In this document: piece after piece, positions 1 through 6,375 of the stretch
Layout of the letters: each line of letters starts with the position of its first letter
Numbering within the stretch: position 1 is the first letter of the stretch
Source of the DNA: Chloroflexota bacterium
GTDB taxonomy: Bacteria > Chloroflexota > Anaerolineae > CG2-30-64-16
Assembly (NCBI GenBank): GCA_029555885.1
Contig: JAKPQT010000264.1
Location: 1-8,525 of the forward strand
Reading direction: 5' to 3'
DNA: 8,525 nt
Made by a program: the position numbers and the translations under genes
The notes under the pieces: generated by a model
Database searches by the model: none
Seen by the model: only the letters and a program-made list of their open reading frames with translations
Told to the model about the DNA's origin: nothing

Positions 1-898
1 GATTCGGTCCGGTACGTGCCATCCATGACGGCCTTGGCGATCTCAATGTACTTCGGCCCCCAGTTCCACACCGGGCTGGTCAGGACGGAATCGCCCACGA
101 ACTGCGCCATGTCCGAGTCGTAGCCGATGGACATGAGGCCGCGCTCCTGGGCCGCCTTCTGGGGTTCAGTCGTGTCCTGGTGCTGCGCGATGATGTCGGC
201 ACCCGCATCCAGCAGAGCGATCGCCGCCTCGCGTTCCTTGACCGGGTCGAACCAGGTCTGCGTCCAGACGACGCGCACCTCAGCCTCCGGGTTCACCTCG
301 CGCACGCCTTGGGTGAAGCCGTTGATGCCGCGGATGACCTCAGGGATATCAACGGCGGCCACGTAGCCGATGACGTTCGTCTTGGTCATCTTGCCGGCGA
401 CGAGGCCGCTCAAGTAGCGTGCTTCCTCGATGCCGCCGAAGACCGTGGAGACGTTCTCCGCCGTCTTGTAGCCGGAGATGTGGACGAACCAGGTCTCGGG
501 GAACTCCTTCGCGACCGTGGCGGTGAAGTCCATGAAACCGAAAGAGGTGGTGAAGATGAGGTCGTAGCCCTTCTGCGCGAAGTCGCGGATGACGCGTTCC
601 GCGTCCGGGTTTTCAGGCACATTCTCGATGTACGCGGTCTCGACGCCCAATTCTTCCTCTAGTTGGAGGCGGGCCTGGTCGTGCGCCCAGGTCCAGCCCA
701 GGTCGCCGATGGGTGCCACGTAGACAAACGCGACCTTGAAGTCGTCGCCTTCGGCTGCCGGCGTTGCGGTCGGCTCTGCTTCGGCTGCGGGCGCGGTGGT
801 CGGCGCGGCTGGCTGGGCGGGGGCTGCGGGGCTGCAGGCCGCCAACACCAGCGACAGCAAGACCAATACGGCCAAGATGCTCCATAGCTGTTACGCAT
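1..898 (-). CDS. BMP/Med-family ABC transporter substrate-binding lipoprotein, partial, apparent frameshift near start
   Basis: Periplasmic or surface lipoprotein that would deliver a solute, plausibly a nucleoside or nucleobase, to an ABC importer. The frame whose codons run 881-879, 878-876 and so on is open to the left edge. It begins with a hydrophobic stretch ending in the lipobox LVLAAC (Cys codon 836-834), then an Ala/Pro/Thr/Glu-rich linker, then a BMP-like domain: FKVAFVYVAPIGDLGWTWAH, HDQAR, then IFTTSFGFMD, GGIEEARYLSGLVAG, GYVAAVDIPEVIRGINGF, IGYDSDM and WNWGPKY. The only well-placed start is ATG 898-896, six bases after AGGAGGAG, but it lies in another frame. The downstream frame has a stop (TAA 893-891) and no ATG before the hydrophobic core. 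Restoring one C near 887 would give MRNSLWSILAVLV, an ordinary lipoprotein leader. The C-terminus lies off the left edge. The family call is firm; the substrate is inferred from PnrA-type relatives and from adenine deaminase upstream. Confidence 0.85.
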
Positions 899-904
899 GA
901 GAAT

Positions 905-912
905 CTCCTCCT
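905..912 (-). promoter_or_regulatory. Ribosome binding site of the BMP lipoprotein gene
   Basis: AGGAGGAG on the minus strand, six bases before ATG 898-896. It is the only strong Shine-Dalgarno sequence near the gene. It therefore fixes the intended start at 898 and exposes the frame conflict with the lipobox-encoding frame downstream. Confidence 0.75.
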
Positions 913-985
913 AGAAATTGACCAACTCAGTAGGGACGGATAGACGGACGGAATCGGGGAACCATATACGCCGCGGTGGGTATGC

Positions 986-998
986 CGTTATTTTAACG
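986..998. repeat. Small inverted repeat overlapping the candidate -10 (operator-like)
   Basis: CGTTA-TTT-TAACG is a perfect 5-bp inverted repeat with a 3-base spacer. It covers the TAAAAT hexamer proposed as the -10 ahead of the BMP lipoprotein gene. Its position would suit a repressor site, but the repeat is short and AT-rich at its centre, so it could be chance. Confidence 0.3.
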
Positions 999-1019
999 CA
1001 GGTGTACCGCGTGGCGCAA
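990..1019 (-). promoter_or_regulatory. Candidate sigma70-type promoter for the BMP lipoprotein gene
   Basis: Minus strand: TTGCGC (1019-1014), an 18-base spacer, then TAAAAT (995-990), which matches five of six consensus -10 bases. The predicted transcript start is near 983, giving a leader of about 85 bases. The -35 is weak. A perfect TTGACA at 1044-1039 lies further up but has no acceptable -10 at 16-18 bases. The -10 sits inside a small palindrome listed separately. Confidence 0.35.
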
Positions 1020-1061
1020 ATCAACAGGTGTGTTGTGTTGTCAAGGTACGGCCTTACAACC

Positions 1062-2771
1062 CTAATCCACCCACAAGGGGACGAACTCGAATTTGTCCAC
1101 GTCCACCAATCCCTGGTCCGTCAGCTTCAGGTGCGGGATGACCTCCAGCGCAAGAAAGCTGAGCGTCATGAACGGGTCGTGCAGCTCCGAGCCGAGGCTG
1201 CGCGCCGCGCCGATGACCTCGTCCAGGTGGCGGCGCACTTCGGTGATGGGCCGGTTCGACATCAGCCCTGCGACAGGCAGCGGCAGCCGGCCCAGGATGC
1301 GGATGCCGTCGGCCACGGCCAGCCCGCCGCCCATGTCCGCGACGGCCGCGGCTGCCGTCGTGAGCGAGATGTTGTCCACGCCCGCGACGACCAGGTTGTG
1401 ATGGTCGTGCGCGATGGTGGAGGCGATGGCCCCGCGGCGCAGCCCCAGGCCCTGCACGAACCCCTTGCCTACCCGGCCGCTCGCCATGTGCCGCTCGATG
1501 ACGGCCATCTTGATGATGTCCTGCTGCGCATCCGGCACCGCGACGTCGGACACGCACGGAATCTCCAGGATGCGCTTCTCGGTGATGAGCTGGTCCGGCA
1601 CGACGCCGATGACGTGCGCGCGGCGGCCCTCTGCCGGAATCGTGAAGTTGACGGTGTGCCAGTTGATGTTCATCGAGCCGCGCAGGTAAGATGGGCGCTC
1701 CGGCACATCCAGCGGCACGATCTTGCCGTTCTCTGCAGCAATCTGCCCGCCGCGGATGACGAGGCGGACGACGAACTGCTGCGGGTCATCGAACACGATC
1801 ATGTCGGCGCGGTTGCCGGGGCGGATGCCGCCGCGGTCGTACATGCGGAACCACTCTGCCGTGTTGAGGGTTGCCATGCGGATGGCAGTGACGAGGTCCA
1901 CGCCGCCCTGGACGGCGCTGCGCACCAGGTAATCCACGCTGCCCTGGTCCATCAGGTCGCCCGGGTGGCGGTCATCCGTGCAGAAGCAGACCCGCCGCGC
2001 GTTGTCGGGCGTCAGCAGCGGCAGCAGGTTGTGCAGATCATGGGCGTTGGTGGCCTCGCGCATGAGGATGTACATGCCCAGGCGCAGTTTCTCCAGCGCC
2101 TCATCCACATTGGTGCACTCGTGATCCGAGCCGATGCCGGCTGCGATGTAGGCGCTGAGGTTGGGGCCGGTCAGGCCCGGCGCGTGACCGTCCAGGACAC
2201 GCGTCTTGAACGCCTCGATCTTGTCCATGACGCCCTGGTCTTCGTTGACGACGCCGTAGTAATTCATCATCTCGCCCAGGCCGAGTACCCACGGGTCGCC
2301 CTGCAGCGATGCGATATCCTTCGCTTCAAGGTACGCGCCGGCGCTCGCCATGTGGGTCGCGGGCACGCACGAGGGCACCATGATGTACATGCTGAGCCGG
2401 CCATATTTGGCCTGGTCGAACATATAGCGGATGCCATCCAGGCCGAGGACATTGGTGATTTCGTGGGGGTCCGCGACGACTGCGGTGACGCCGCGCGGGA
2501 CGACGGCAGCGGCAAACTGGCGCACGCTGACCATGGCGCTTTCGATGTGGACGTGCGCATCGATCAGGCCCGGCGCGAGGTAGCTGCCTTTCAGGTCGAT
2601 TTCCTCCTTGCCCTGGTAGCCTGGCCCGATGCCTGCGATTCGTGCCCCGCAAACGGCCACATCGGTCGTGTAAATCTCGCCGGAATAGACATTGACCAGC
2701 TTCGCGTTGCGCAGTACGACATCTGCCGGCGCGGCCCCACGCGCCACCCGCACGAGGTTGTTCAGCTCCAT
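1062..2771 (-). CDS. ade: Adenine deaminase
   Basis: Cytosolic metal-dependent amidohydrolase (EC 3.5.4.2) converting adenine to hypoxanthine and ammonia in purine salvage or catabolism. The 569-residue product has the usual family length. An N-terminal composite beta domain precedes the metal-binding HVHIES (residues 73-78), DPHEI (101-105), GLGEMMN (164-170), DGHAPGLTG (194-202), SDHECT (215-220) and CTDDRHP (264-270). NTAEWF (303-308) and RPGNRADM (317-324) close the catalytic domain. The C-terminal adenine-deaminase-specific domain carries GKGFVQGLGL (436-445) and AHDHHN (454-459). Start ATG 2771 follows GGAGG with eight bases between; stop is TAG. It lies 141 bp after a hydantoinase-type gene and 163 bp before the BMP binding-protein gene, all on one strand, which fits a nucleobase-use locus. 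It appears intact. Confidence 0.97.
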   Translation of the reverse strand: MELNNLVRVARGAAPADVVLRNAKLVNVYSGEIYTTDVAVCGARIAGIGPGYQGKEEIDLKGSYLAPGLIDAHVHIESAMVSVRQFAAAVVPRGVTAVVADPHEITNVLGLDGIRYMFDQAKYGRLSMYIMVPSCVPATHMASAGAYLEAKDIASLQGDPWVLGLGEMMNYYGVVNEDQGVMDKIEAFKTRVLDGHAPGLTGPNLSAYIAAGIGSDHECTNVDEALEKLRLGMYILMREATNAHDLHNLLPLLTPDNARRVCFCTDDRHPGDLMDQGSVDYLVRSAVQGGVDLVTAIRMATLNTAEWFRMYDRGGIRPGNRADMIVFDDPQQFVVRLVIRGGQIAAENGKIVPLDVPERPSYLRGSMNINWHTVNFTIPAEGRRAHVIGVVPDQLITEKRILEIPCVSDVAVPDAQQDIIKMAVIERHMASGRVGKGFVQGLGLRRGAIASTIAHDHHNLVVAGVDNISLTTAAAAVADMGGGLAVADGIRILGRLPLPVAGLMSNRPITEVRRHLDEVIGAARSLGSELHDPFMTLSFLALEVIPHLKLTDQGLVDVDKFEFVPLWVD

Positions 2772-2802
2772 TGCAGCATCCTCCTGAGCCCTTTAGTCGG
2801 CC

Positions 2803-2811
2803 ATTATACCA
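2803..2811 (-). promoter_or_regulatory. Extended -10 promoter of ade
   Basis: TGGTATAAT on the minus strand: a perfect TATAAT (2808-2803) preceded by the TGn extension. No good -35 lies 16-18 bases upstream (the region reads CGCGAA), as is common for extended -10 promoters. Predicted transcript start is about 2796, giving a leader of about 25 bases that contains the GGAGG ribosome binding site at 2785-2780 or thereabouts. This suggests ade can be transcribed independently of the hydantoinase gene upstream. Confidence 0.6.
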
Positions 2812-2912
2812 TAGCGCCGGTGTCGTTCGCGCCCGCAGATTTTTGAATCCTCATCAGCGGCGCATCCTTCGACTGGTCTTGCGCCGTGCCCGCGCTGGCG
2901 TCGTGGACCCGC

Positions 2913-4304
2913 TCAGGATGCTTGCGCCCCCAGGTCAAGATGCACGAAGCGGCCCCAGCCCGGCGCAGGCATGAACTCGCCTGCGGCCACGAGGCGGCGG
3001 CCGCGCACGAACACATCGCGCACCGCACCTTGCACGCGCCAACCCTCGTAGGGCGTGTAACCGGCCAGGTTGTGCAACCGGTCGGCGCGGATCGTTGTCT
3101 CCGGCCGCGGGTCGTAGATGACCACGTCCGCATCCAGCCCGGCGGCCAGCCGGCCCTTCGCCACCAGCCCGAAAATGCGGGCCGGGTGCGCGCTGGTCAG
3201 CGCGGCCAGCCGCGGCCAGGTGAGCCGTCCCGCGGCCACGCCGTACGTCGCCAGCAGCGGCAGCAGCGTCTCCAGCCCGGGGATGCCGCCGGGAGTCTTG
3301 GTGAACTCCGCGTGCTCGCGCTTCTGCCCGATCGTGTAGTCGCAGTGGTCGGTGCCGATGGTCGCGATTTCGCCGGCCATGAGCTGCGCCCAGAGCCGCT
3401 CGCGTTCCGTCGCTGCGCGTAAGGGCGGCTGCATGATGCCCCACTCCGGATGCGCACCGCTGTAGATGCTCTCATCCAGCGTGAGATACTGTACTGTCGT
3501 CTCCGCGATGGCGCGTTGGCCCTGCGCGGCGGCGCGCGTCACCTCATCTACCGTGCCGCCTGCGGAGCAGTGGACGACGTACAGCCGCGGGTCGCCGGCC
3601 GCGCGCGCGAGGAAGAGCGCCCGGTGCGCGGCCTCGACCTCGGCCAGCGCGGGCCGCGCCTGCCCGTGATACGCGATCCCGGTCTTGCCCGCAGCCACGA
3701 GTGACCGGGTCGCGGCGGCGACGAGCGCGTCGTTCTCGCAGTGCACCATCACGACGATATCGTGCCGCGCAGCGGCAGCCAGAGCGCGCAGCAGCGCCGC
3801 GTCATCCTGATAGTAGTTGGGCCGGTAGGTCGTGTAGACCTTGATCGAGTTGATGCCCGCGGCCAGCAGGTCGGCCATCCAGCGATCCAGGGTGGCATCA
3901 TCCTCCGGCAGCTCGGTCAGCATCATGTGCAGGCCGTAGTCGATCTGCGCTCGGCCGCCGATTTCTGCCTGCCGCGCGGCCAGGGCCGTGTGCATATCCT
4001 GGCCAGGGAACTGGGTCGCAAAGTCGATGACCGTGGTCACGCCGCCGCAGGCCGCAGTGCGCGTGCCGATTTCCCAGTCGTCGGGCGTGCGGTAGAGGCC
4101 CGTGTTGAGCTGAATGTGCGTGTGCGGGTCCACCAGCCCCGGCAGGACGATACAGCCCGCCGCGTCGATGACCGCGTTGGCGCCCTCAGCCGCCAGCGAT
4201 AGGCCGATGGCCGCGATGCGCTCGCCGGCCAGGAGGATATCGCCCTGCCGCCCCCCGTCGGGCAGGATCAGCGTGCCATTACGAATCAAGGTCGTGGTCT
4301 GCAT
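2913..4304 (-). CDS. D-hydantoinase / dihydropyrimidinase-family amidohydrolase
   Basis: Cytosolic binuclear-zinc cyclic amidohydrolase, likely opening dihydropyrimidines or 5-substituted hydantoins (EC 3.5.2.2-like). The product has 463 residues, a normal length. Visible metal-site residues are the HTH pair H61/H63 in DPHTH, the probable carboxylated lysine K155 in SIKVY, H188 in MVHCEN, H245 in VVHCS and D319 in GTDHC. The stretches TRTAACGGVTTVIDF (81-95) and YTPYEGW (416-422) also match the family. Start ATG 4304 follows GGAGGGG at 4316-4310 with five bases between. An in-frame TTG at 4322 lies upstream of that site and is rejected. The residues after the lysine (TTYRPNYY) differ from classical MAYK-type dihydropyrimidinases, so the exact ureide substrate is uncertain. 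Allantoinase is a less likely alternative, because the DPHTH...LNTG context resembles hydantoinases. The neighbouring adenine deaminase and BMP binding protein support a nucleobase-breakdown role. Confidence 0.93.
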   Translation of the reverse strand: MQTTTLIRNGTLILPDGGRQGDILLAGERIAAIGLSLAAEGANAVIDAAGCIVLPGLVDPHTHIQLNTGLYRTPDDWEIGTRTAACGGVTTVIDFATQFPGQDMHTALAARQAEIGGRAQIDYGLHMMLTELPEDDATLDRWMADLLAAGINSIKVYTTYRPNYYQDDAALLRALAAAARHDIVVMVHCENDALVAAATRSLVAAGKTGIAYHGQARPALAEVEAAHRALFLARAAGDPRLYVVHCSAGGTVDEVTRAAAQGQRAIAETTVQYLTLDESIYSGAHPEWGIMQPPLRAATERERLWAQLMAGEIATIGTDHCDYTIGQKREHAEFTKTPGGIPGLETLLPLLATYGVAAGRLTWPRLAALTSAHPARIFGLVAKGRLAAGLDADVVIYDPRPETTIRADRLHNLAGYTPYEGWRVQGAVRDVFVRGRRLVAAGEFMPAPGWGRFVHLDLGAQAS

Positions 4305-4354
4305 GTTTACCCCTCCAGGCAATGCATCTTACGGATGCTCCGCTGGTCTGGCGG

Positions 4355-4361
4355 TATTATA
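4355..4361. promoter_or_regulatory. Near-symmetric -10 shared by the divergent hydantoinase and DsbA-like genes
   Basis: TATTATA reads as TATTAT (4355-4360) on the plus strand and as a perfect TATAAT (4361-4356) on the minus strand. Leftward, transcription would start near 4349, leaving a leader of about 45 bases with a GGAGGGG site before ATG 4304. A weak TGGAAT lies 18 bases upstream as -35. Rightward, the start would fall at about 4367, the A of the DsbA-like ATG, implying a leaderless mRNA. No good plus-strand -35 is visible. Confidence 0.45.
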
Positions 4362-4366
4362 GCCGC

Positions 4367-5035
4367 ATGATTGAGATTTATTCCAGCATCGAATGTCCCT
4401 TTGCCTATCTGGCGGTCTATCGGCTGCGCCGGGTGTGGCCGGAGTATGCAGGCCGCGCTGCGATTGTCTGGCGCGCGCTCGCGCTCGAATACATCAACGG
4501 CCGCGGGCCGAGCCGGCCCGTCATCGAGTTGGAGCTTGATCTGTTCCGGCGGATGGAGCCGGGGCTGCCCGTCCAGAAGTGGAGCCGCCCCGCATGGGAG
4601 TGGCCGGTGACGATGTGGCCCGCGTTCGAGGCGCTGGCTTGCGCGCAGGCGCAGACTGCCGACGCGGGCATGGCAATGAGCTGGGCGCTGCGGTATGCTT
4701 TCTTTGCGGAGAGCCGCAATATCGCCCTGCGGGGTGAGTTGCTGGCCATCGCGCAGGAGGTCGCGCGGGAGACGCCGCTGGACCTGCACCAATTCGAGGC
4801 AGATTGGGATGGCGGGCGCTATAAAGGGACGGTCATTGCGGAGAGCCGCCGCGGCTGGCATGACCTGAAGGTGAACGGCAGCCCGACCTGTGTGCTGCCC
4901 GGCGGCCGGCAGGTCAGCGACCTGGCGACAGGCGACATCGAAATCGACGAAGGGCATGCTGTGCTGCTGCACCACACGCCTTTCGCGGGTGATCCGCTGG
5001 CGGTATATCGTCGTTTGCTGGATAGCGCGGTGTGA
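4367..5035 (+). CDS. DsbA-fold thioredoxin-like protein with a single-cysteine CPFA site
   Basis: Predicted 222-residue soluble protein of the DsbA/FrnE/2-hydroxychromene-2-carboxylate isomerase superfamily. The start MIEIYSSIECPFAYLAVYRL forms the first beta strand and active-site helix, with C10-P11-F12-A13 where thiol oxidoreductases have CxxC. An alpha-helical insertion follows (roughly 50-160), then GSPT (171-174), matching the cis-proline loop. There is no signal peptide, so it is probably cytosolic. Lacking the resolving cysteine, it cannot form the usual intramolecular disulfide; it may act through a mixed disulfide or glutathione, or have a non-redox role. ATG 4367 is preferred over the in-frame ATG 4322, because the upstream 15 residues do not belong to the fold and 4322 lies across the promoter. 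Neither start has a Shine-Dalgarno sequence. It is divergent from the hydantoinase gene and converges on the transporter gene with 23 bp between. The exact reaction is unknown. Confidence 0.85.
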   Translation: MIEIYSSIECPFAYLAVYRLRRVWPEYAGRAAIVWRALALEYINGRGPSRPVIELELDLFRRMEPGLPVQKWSRPAWEWPVTMWPAFEALACAQAQTADAGMAMSWALRYAFFAESRNIALRGELLAIAQEVARETPLDLHQFEADWDGGRYKGTVIAESRRGWHDLKVNGSPTCVLPGGRQVSDLATGDIEIDEGHAVLLHHTPFAGDPLAVYRRLLDSAV

Positions 5036-5058
5036 ACTTCAGGCGCCGGCGGCTGCCG

Positions 5059-6285
5059 TTACCCCATCCAGCTCAACCATAAGACCCCCAGGAGCAGACT
5101 GACCAGCGTAATCGGCACGCCCGCCTTCAGATACTCGCGGAACGACAGCTCCACGCCCCGGCCCTGCGCGACCTCAGCCACAATGAGATTAGCGACCGAG
5201 CCGAGCAGCGTCAGGTTGCCCGCAAACGTCGTCGCCATCGCCAGCGTCAGCCAGGCCTGCTGCGGGTCGGGCAGTTGGGGCACGAGGGGCCGGAACAGCA
5301 GGACCGCCGGCACGTTGGAGACCAGGTTGCTTAGGATCGCGCCGACAATCGACAGGGCTGCGACGCCCTGTGTCGCCAGCGGCCGCCCCACGGCGAAGAG
5401 CTTCTCGCTCAGCCCGCTGTGCTCGATGGCGCCAGTCACGATGAACAGGCCGCCAAAGAACACCAGCAGTGTGAAGTCTACCTCGTTGAAGACCCGTTGC
5501 GGCCTGACGCGTCGCGTGATGAGCAGCAGCGAGGCCGCGACCAGCGCGGCCAGCGGGATCGGCGCGCCCGCAATGAACGCGACCAGCATCACCCCGGTTG
5601 CCAGCATGCCCTTGTGCAGCAGGGGCCGGTAGATGGCTTCGCGCGGCAGGCTGATGTTCTGCGCCAGGGGTCGGGCGAACTCCGCACGGTACACAAGCAC
5701 CACCACGAGCCAGGCGACGGCCAGCCCCGCAATAGACACCGGTGCGAGCCGGCCCGTGAAGGCGGTAAAGCTCAGGCCCGCATTGACGCCGATAATCATG
5801 TTCTGCGGGTTGCCGACGATTGTTGCAGCCGAGCCGATATTGGCCGCGGTCACCAGGCCGATCAGATAGGGGATCGGGTTGCGCTCCAAGGCCAGCACGA
5901 TATCGAGTACGAGCGGGGTGAACATGAGGACGATGGTGTCGTTGAGAAACAGGGCGGACAGCACGCCTGATACGACGACGATCAGTGCGAGCAACTGGCG
6001 GGGGGTGCGCGCCAGCCGGATGACTTCGCTGGCGACGAGCCGGAAGAAGCCCGCCAGCCTCAGGTTTACGTTAAGCACCATCATGGCGAAGAGCAGCACC
6101 AGCGTGTTCATGTCGAGCGCGGCGTAGGCGTCTTTGAGCGGGATGGCGCCGAGCGCGATGAGCGCGGTCGCGCCGACGAGCGCAATGGTGGCGCGGTTCA
6201 TGTGGAGCCACGGATAGCGGCCCACCGCAACGCCCACCAGCGTCACAAAGACCACCGCGGTCGCGAGCCACTGGAGCAAGGTCAT
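5059..6285 (-). CDS. ArsB/NhaD/SLC13-like (ion transporter superfamily) permease
   Basis: Inner-membrane transporter of 408 residues with about 11-12 hydrophobic segments, for example 7-22, 33-48, 61-80, 98-115, 183-199, 227-257, 270-287, 305-330 and 388-406. Two related halves carry the paired signature loops of the family. In the first half these are LFLNDT (112-117) and NIGSAATIVGNPQNMIIG (149-166). In the second they are LVSNVPAV (321-328) and FAGNLTLLGSVANLIVAE (354-371). The GNPQNMIIG form is typical of COG1055-type anion permeases, so the cargo could be arsenite, a dicarboxylate, another anion, or sodium in antiport. Sequence alone does not decide. ATG 6285 has only a modest GAAAGAG site eight bases upstream. 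It lies 90 bp after the reductase gene on the same strand, so co-transcription is possible, with a long hairpin in the gap. It ends 23 bp from the convergent DsbA-like gene. No arsenic-resistance genes are nearby. Confidence 0.9.
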   Translation of the reverse strand: MTLLQWLATAVVFVTLVGVAVGRYPWLHMNRATIALVGATALIALGAIPLKDAYAALDMNTLVLLFAMMVLNVNLRLAGFFRLVASEVIRLARTPRQLLALIVVVSGVLSALFLNDTIVLMFTPLVLDIVLALERNPIPYLIGLVTAANIGSAATIVGNPQNMIIGVNAGLSFTAFTGRLAPVSIAGLAVAWLVVVLVYRAEFARPLAQNISLPREAIYRPLLHKGMLATGVMLVAFIAGAPIPLAALVAASLLLITRRVRPQRVFNEVDFTLLVFFGGLFIVTGAIEHSGLSEKLFAVGRPLATQGVAALSIVGAILSNLVSNVPAVLLFRPLVPQLPDPQQAWLTLAMATTFAGNLTLLGSVANLIVAEVAQGRGVELSFREYLKAGVPITLVSLLLGVLWLSWMG

Positions 6286-6311
6286 TGGTACGGCTCTTTC
6301 ATCTGACGCGT

Positions 6312-6360
6312 GAAACCGGGCCCTGGTGCGAACAGTCCCCTCGCCAGGAAACCCGGTTTC
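6312..6360. repeat. 49-bp imperfect palindrome (RNA hairpin) between reductase and transporter genes
   Basis: Outer arms GAAACCGGG (6312-6320) and CCCGGTTTC (6352-6360) are exact reverse complements (9 bp). Inside, CCTG (6322-6325) pairs with CAGG (6345-6348) and GCGA (6328-6331) with TCGC (6341-6344). This leaves two bulged bases and a 9-base loop. The right end is itself the near-palindrome GAAACCCGGTTTC. On the minus strand the hairpin would form about 15 bases after the reductase stop and about 26 bases before the transporter ATG. It has no T-run on either side, so it is not a classical intrinsic terminator. It could instead be a 3'-end stabiliser, an attenuator or a dispersed repeat unit. 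Confidence 0.7.
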
Positions 6361-6375
6361 TACAGGCTGTTGTGT

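Noticed and set aside
180..662. Plus-strand open frame opposite the BMP gene
   Set aside because: Shadow of the minus-strand gene, whose translation matches BMP-family motifs throughout.
1039..1044. Perfect TTGACA -35 on the minus strand after ade
   Set aside because: At 16-18 bases downstream there are only GATTTG, ATTTGC or TTTGCG, none a credible -10. It may be chance.
918..2846. 642-codon open frame on the plus strand antisense to ade
   Set aside because: Its product is low in recognisable motifs and rich in His, Asp, Arg, Val and Ala, as expected from reading a GC3-biased gene backwards. The minus-strand adenine deaminase is intact and motif-complete.
4302..4322. TTG at 4322 as start of the hydantoinase-type gene
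   Set aside because: The ribosome binding site GGAGGGG (4316-4310) lies downstream of that TTG and is spaced correctly for ATG 4304.
4322..4366. ATG 4322 as start of the DsbA-like gene
   Set aside because: The added 15 residues precede the first beta strand of the fold, there is no ribosome binding site, and the stretch covers the shared -10 element.
5036..5058. Bidirectional terminator between the convergent DsbA-like and transporter genes
   Set aside because: The GC-rich sequence has short self-complementary bits (GGCGCC, GCCGGC) but no stable single stem and no T-run on either side.
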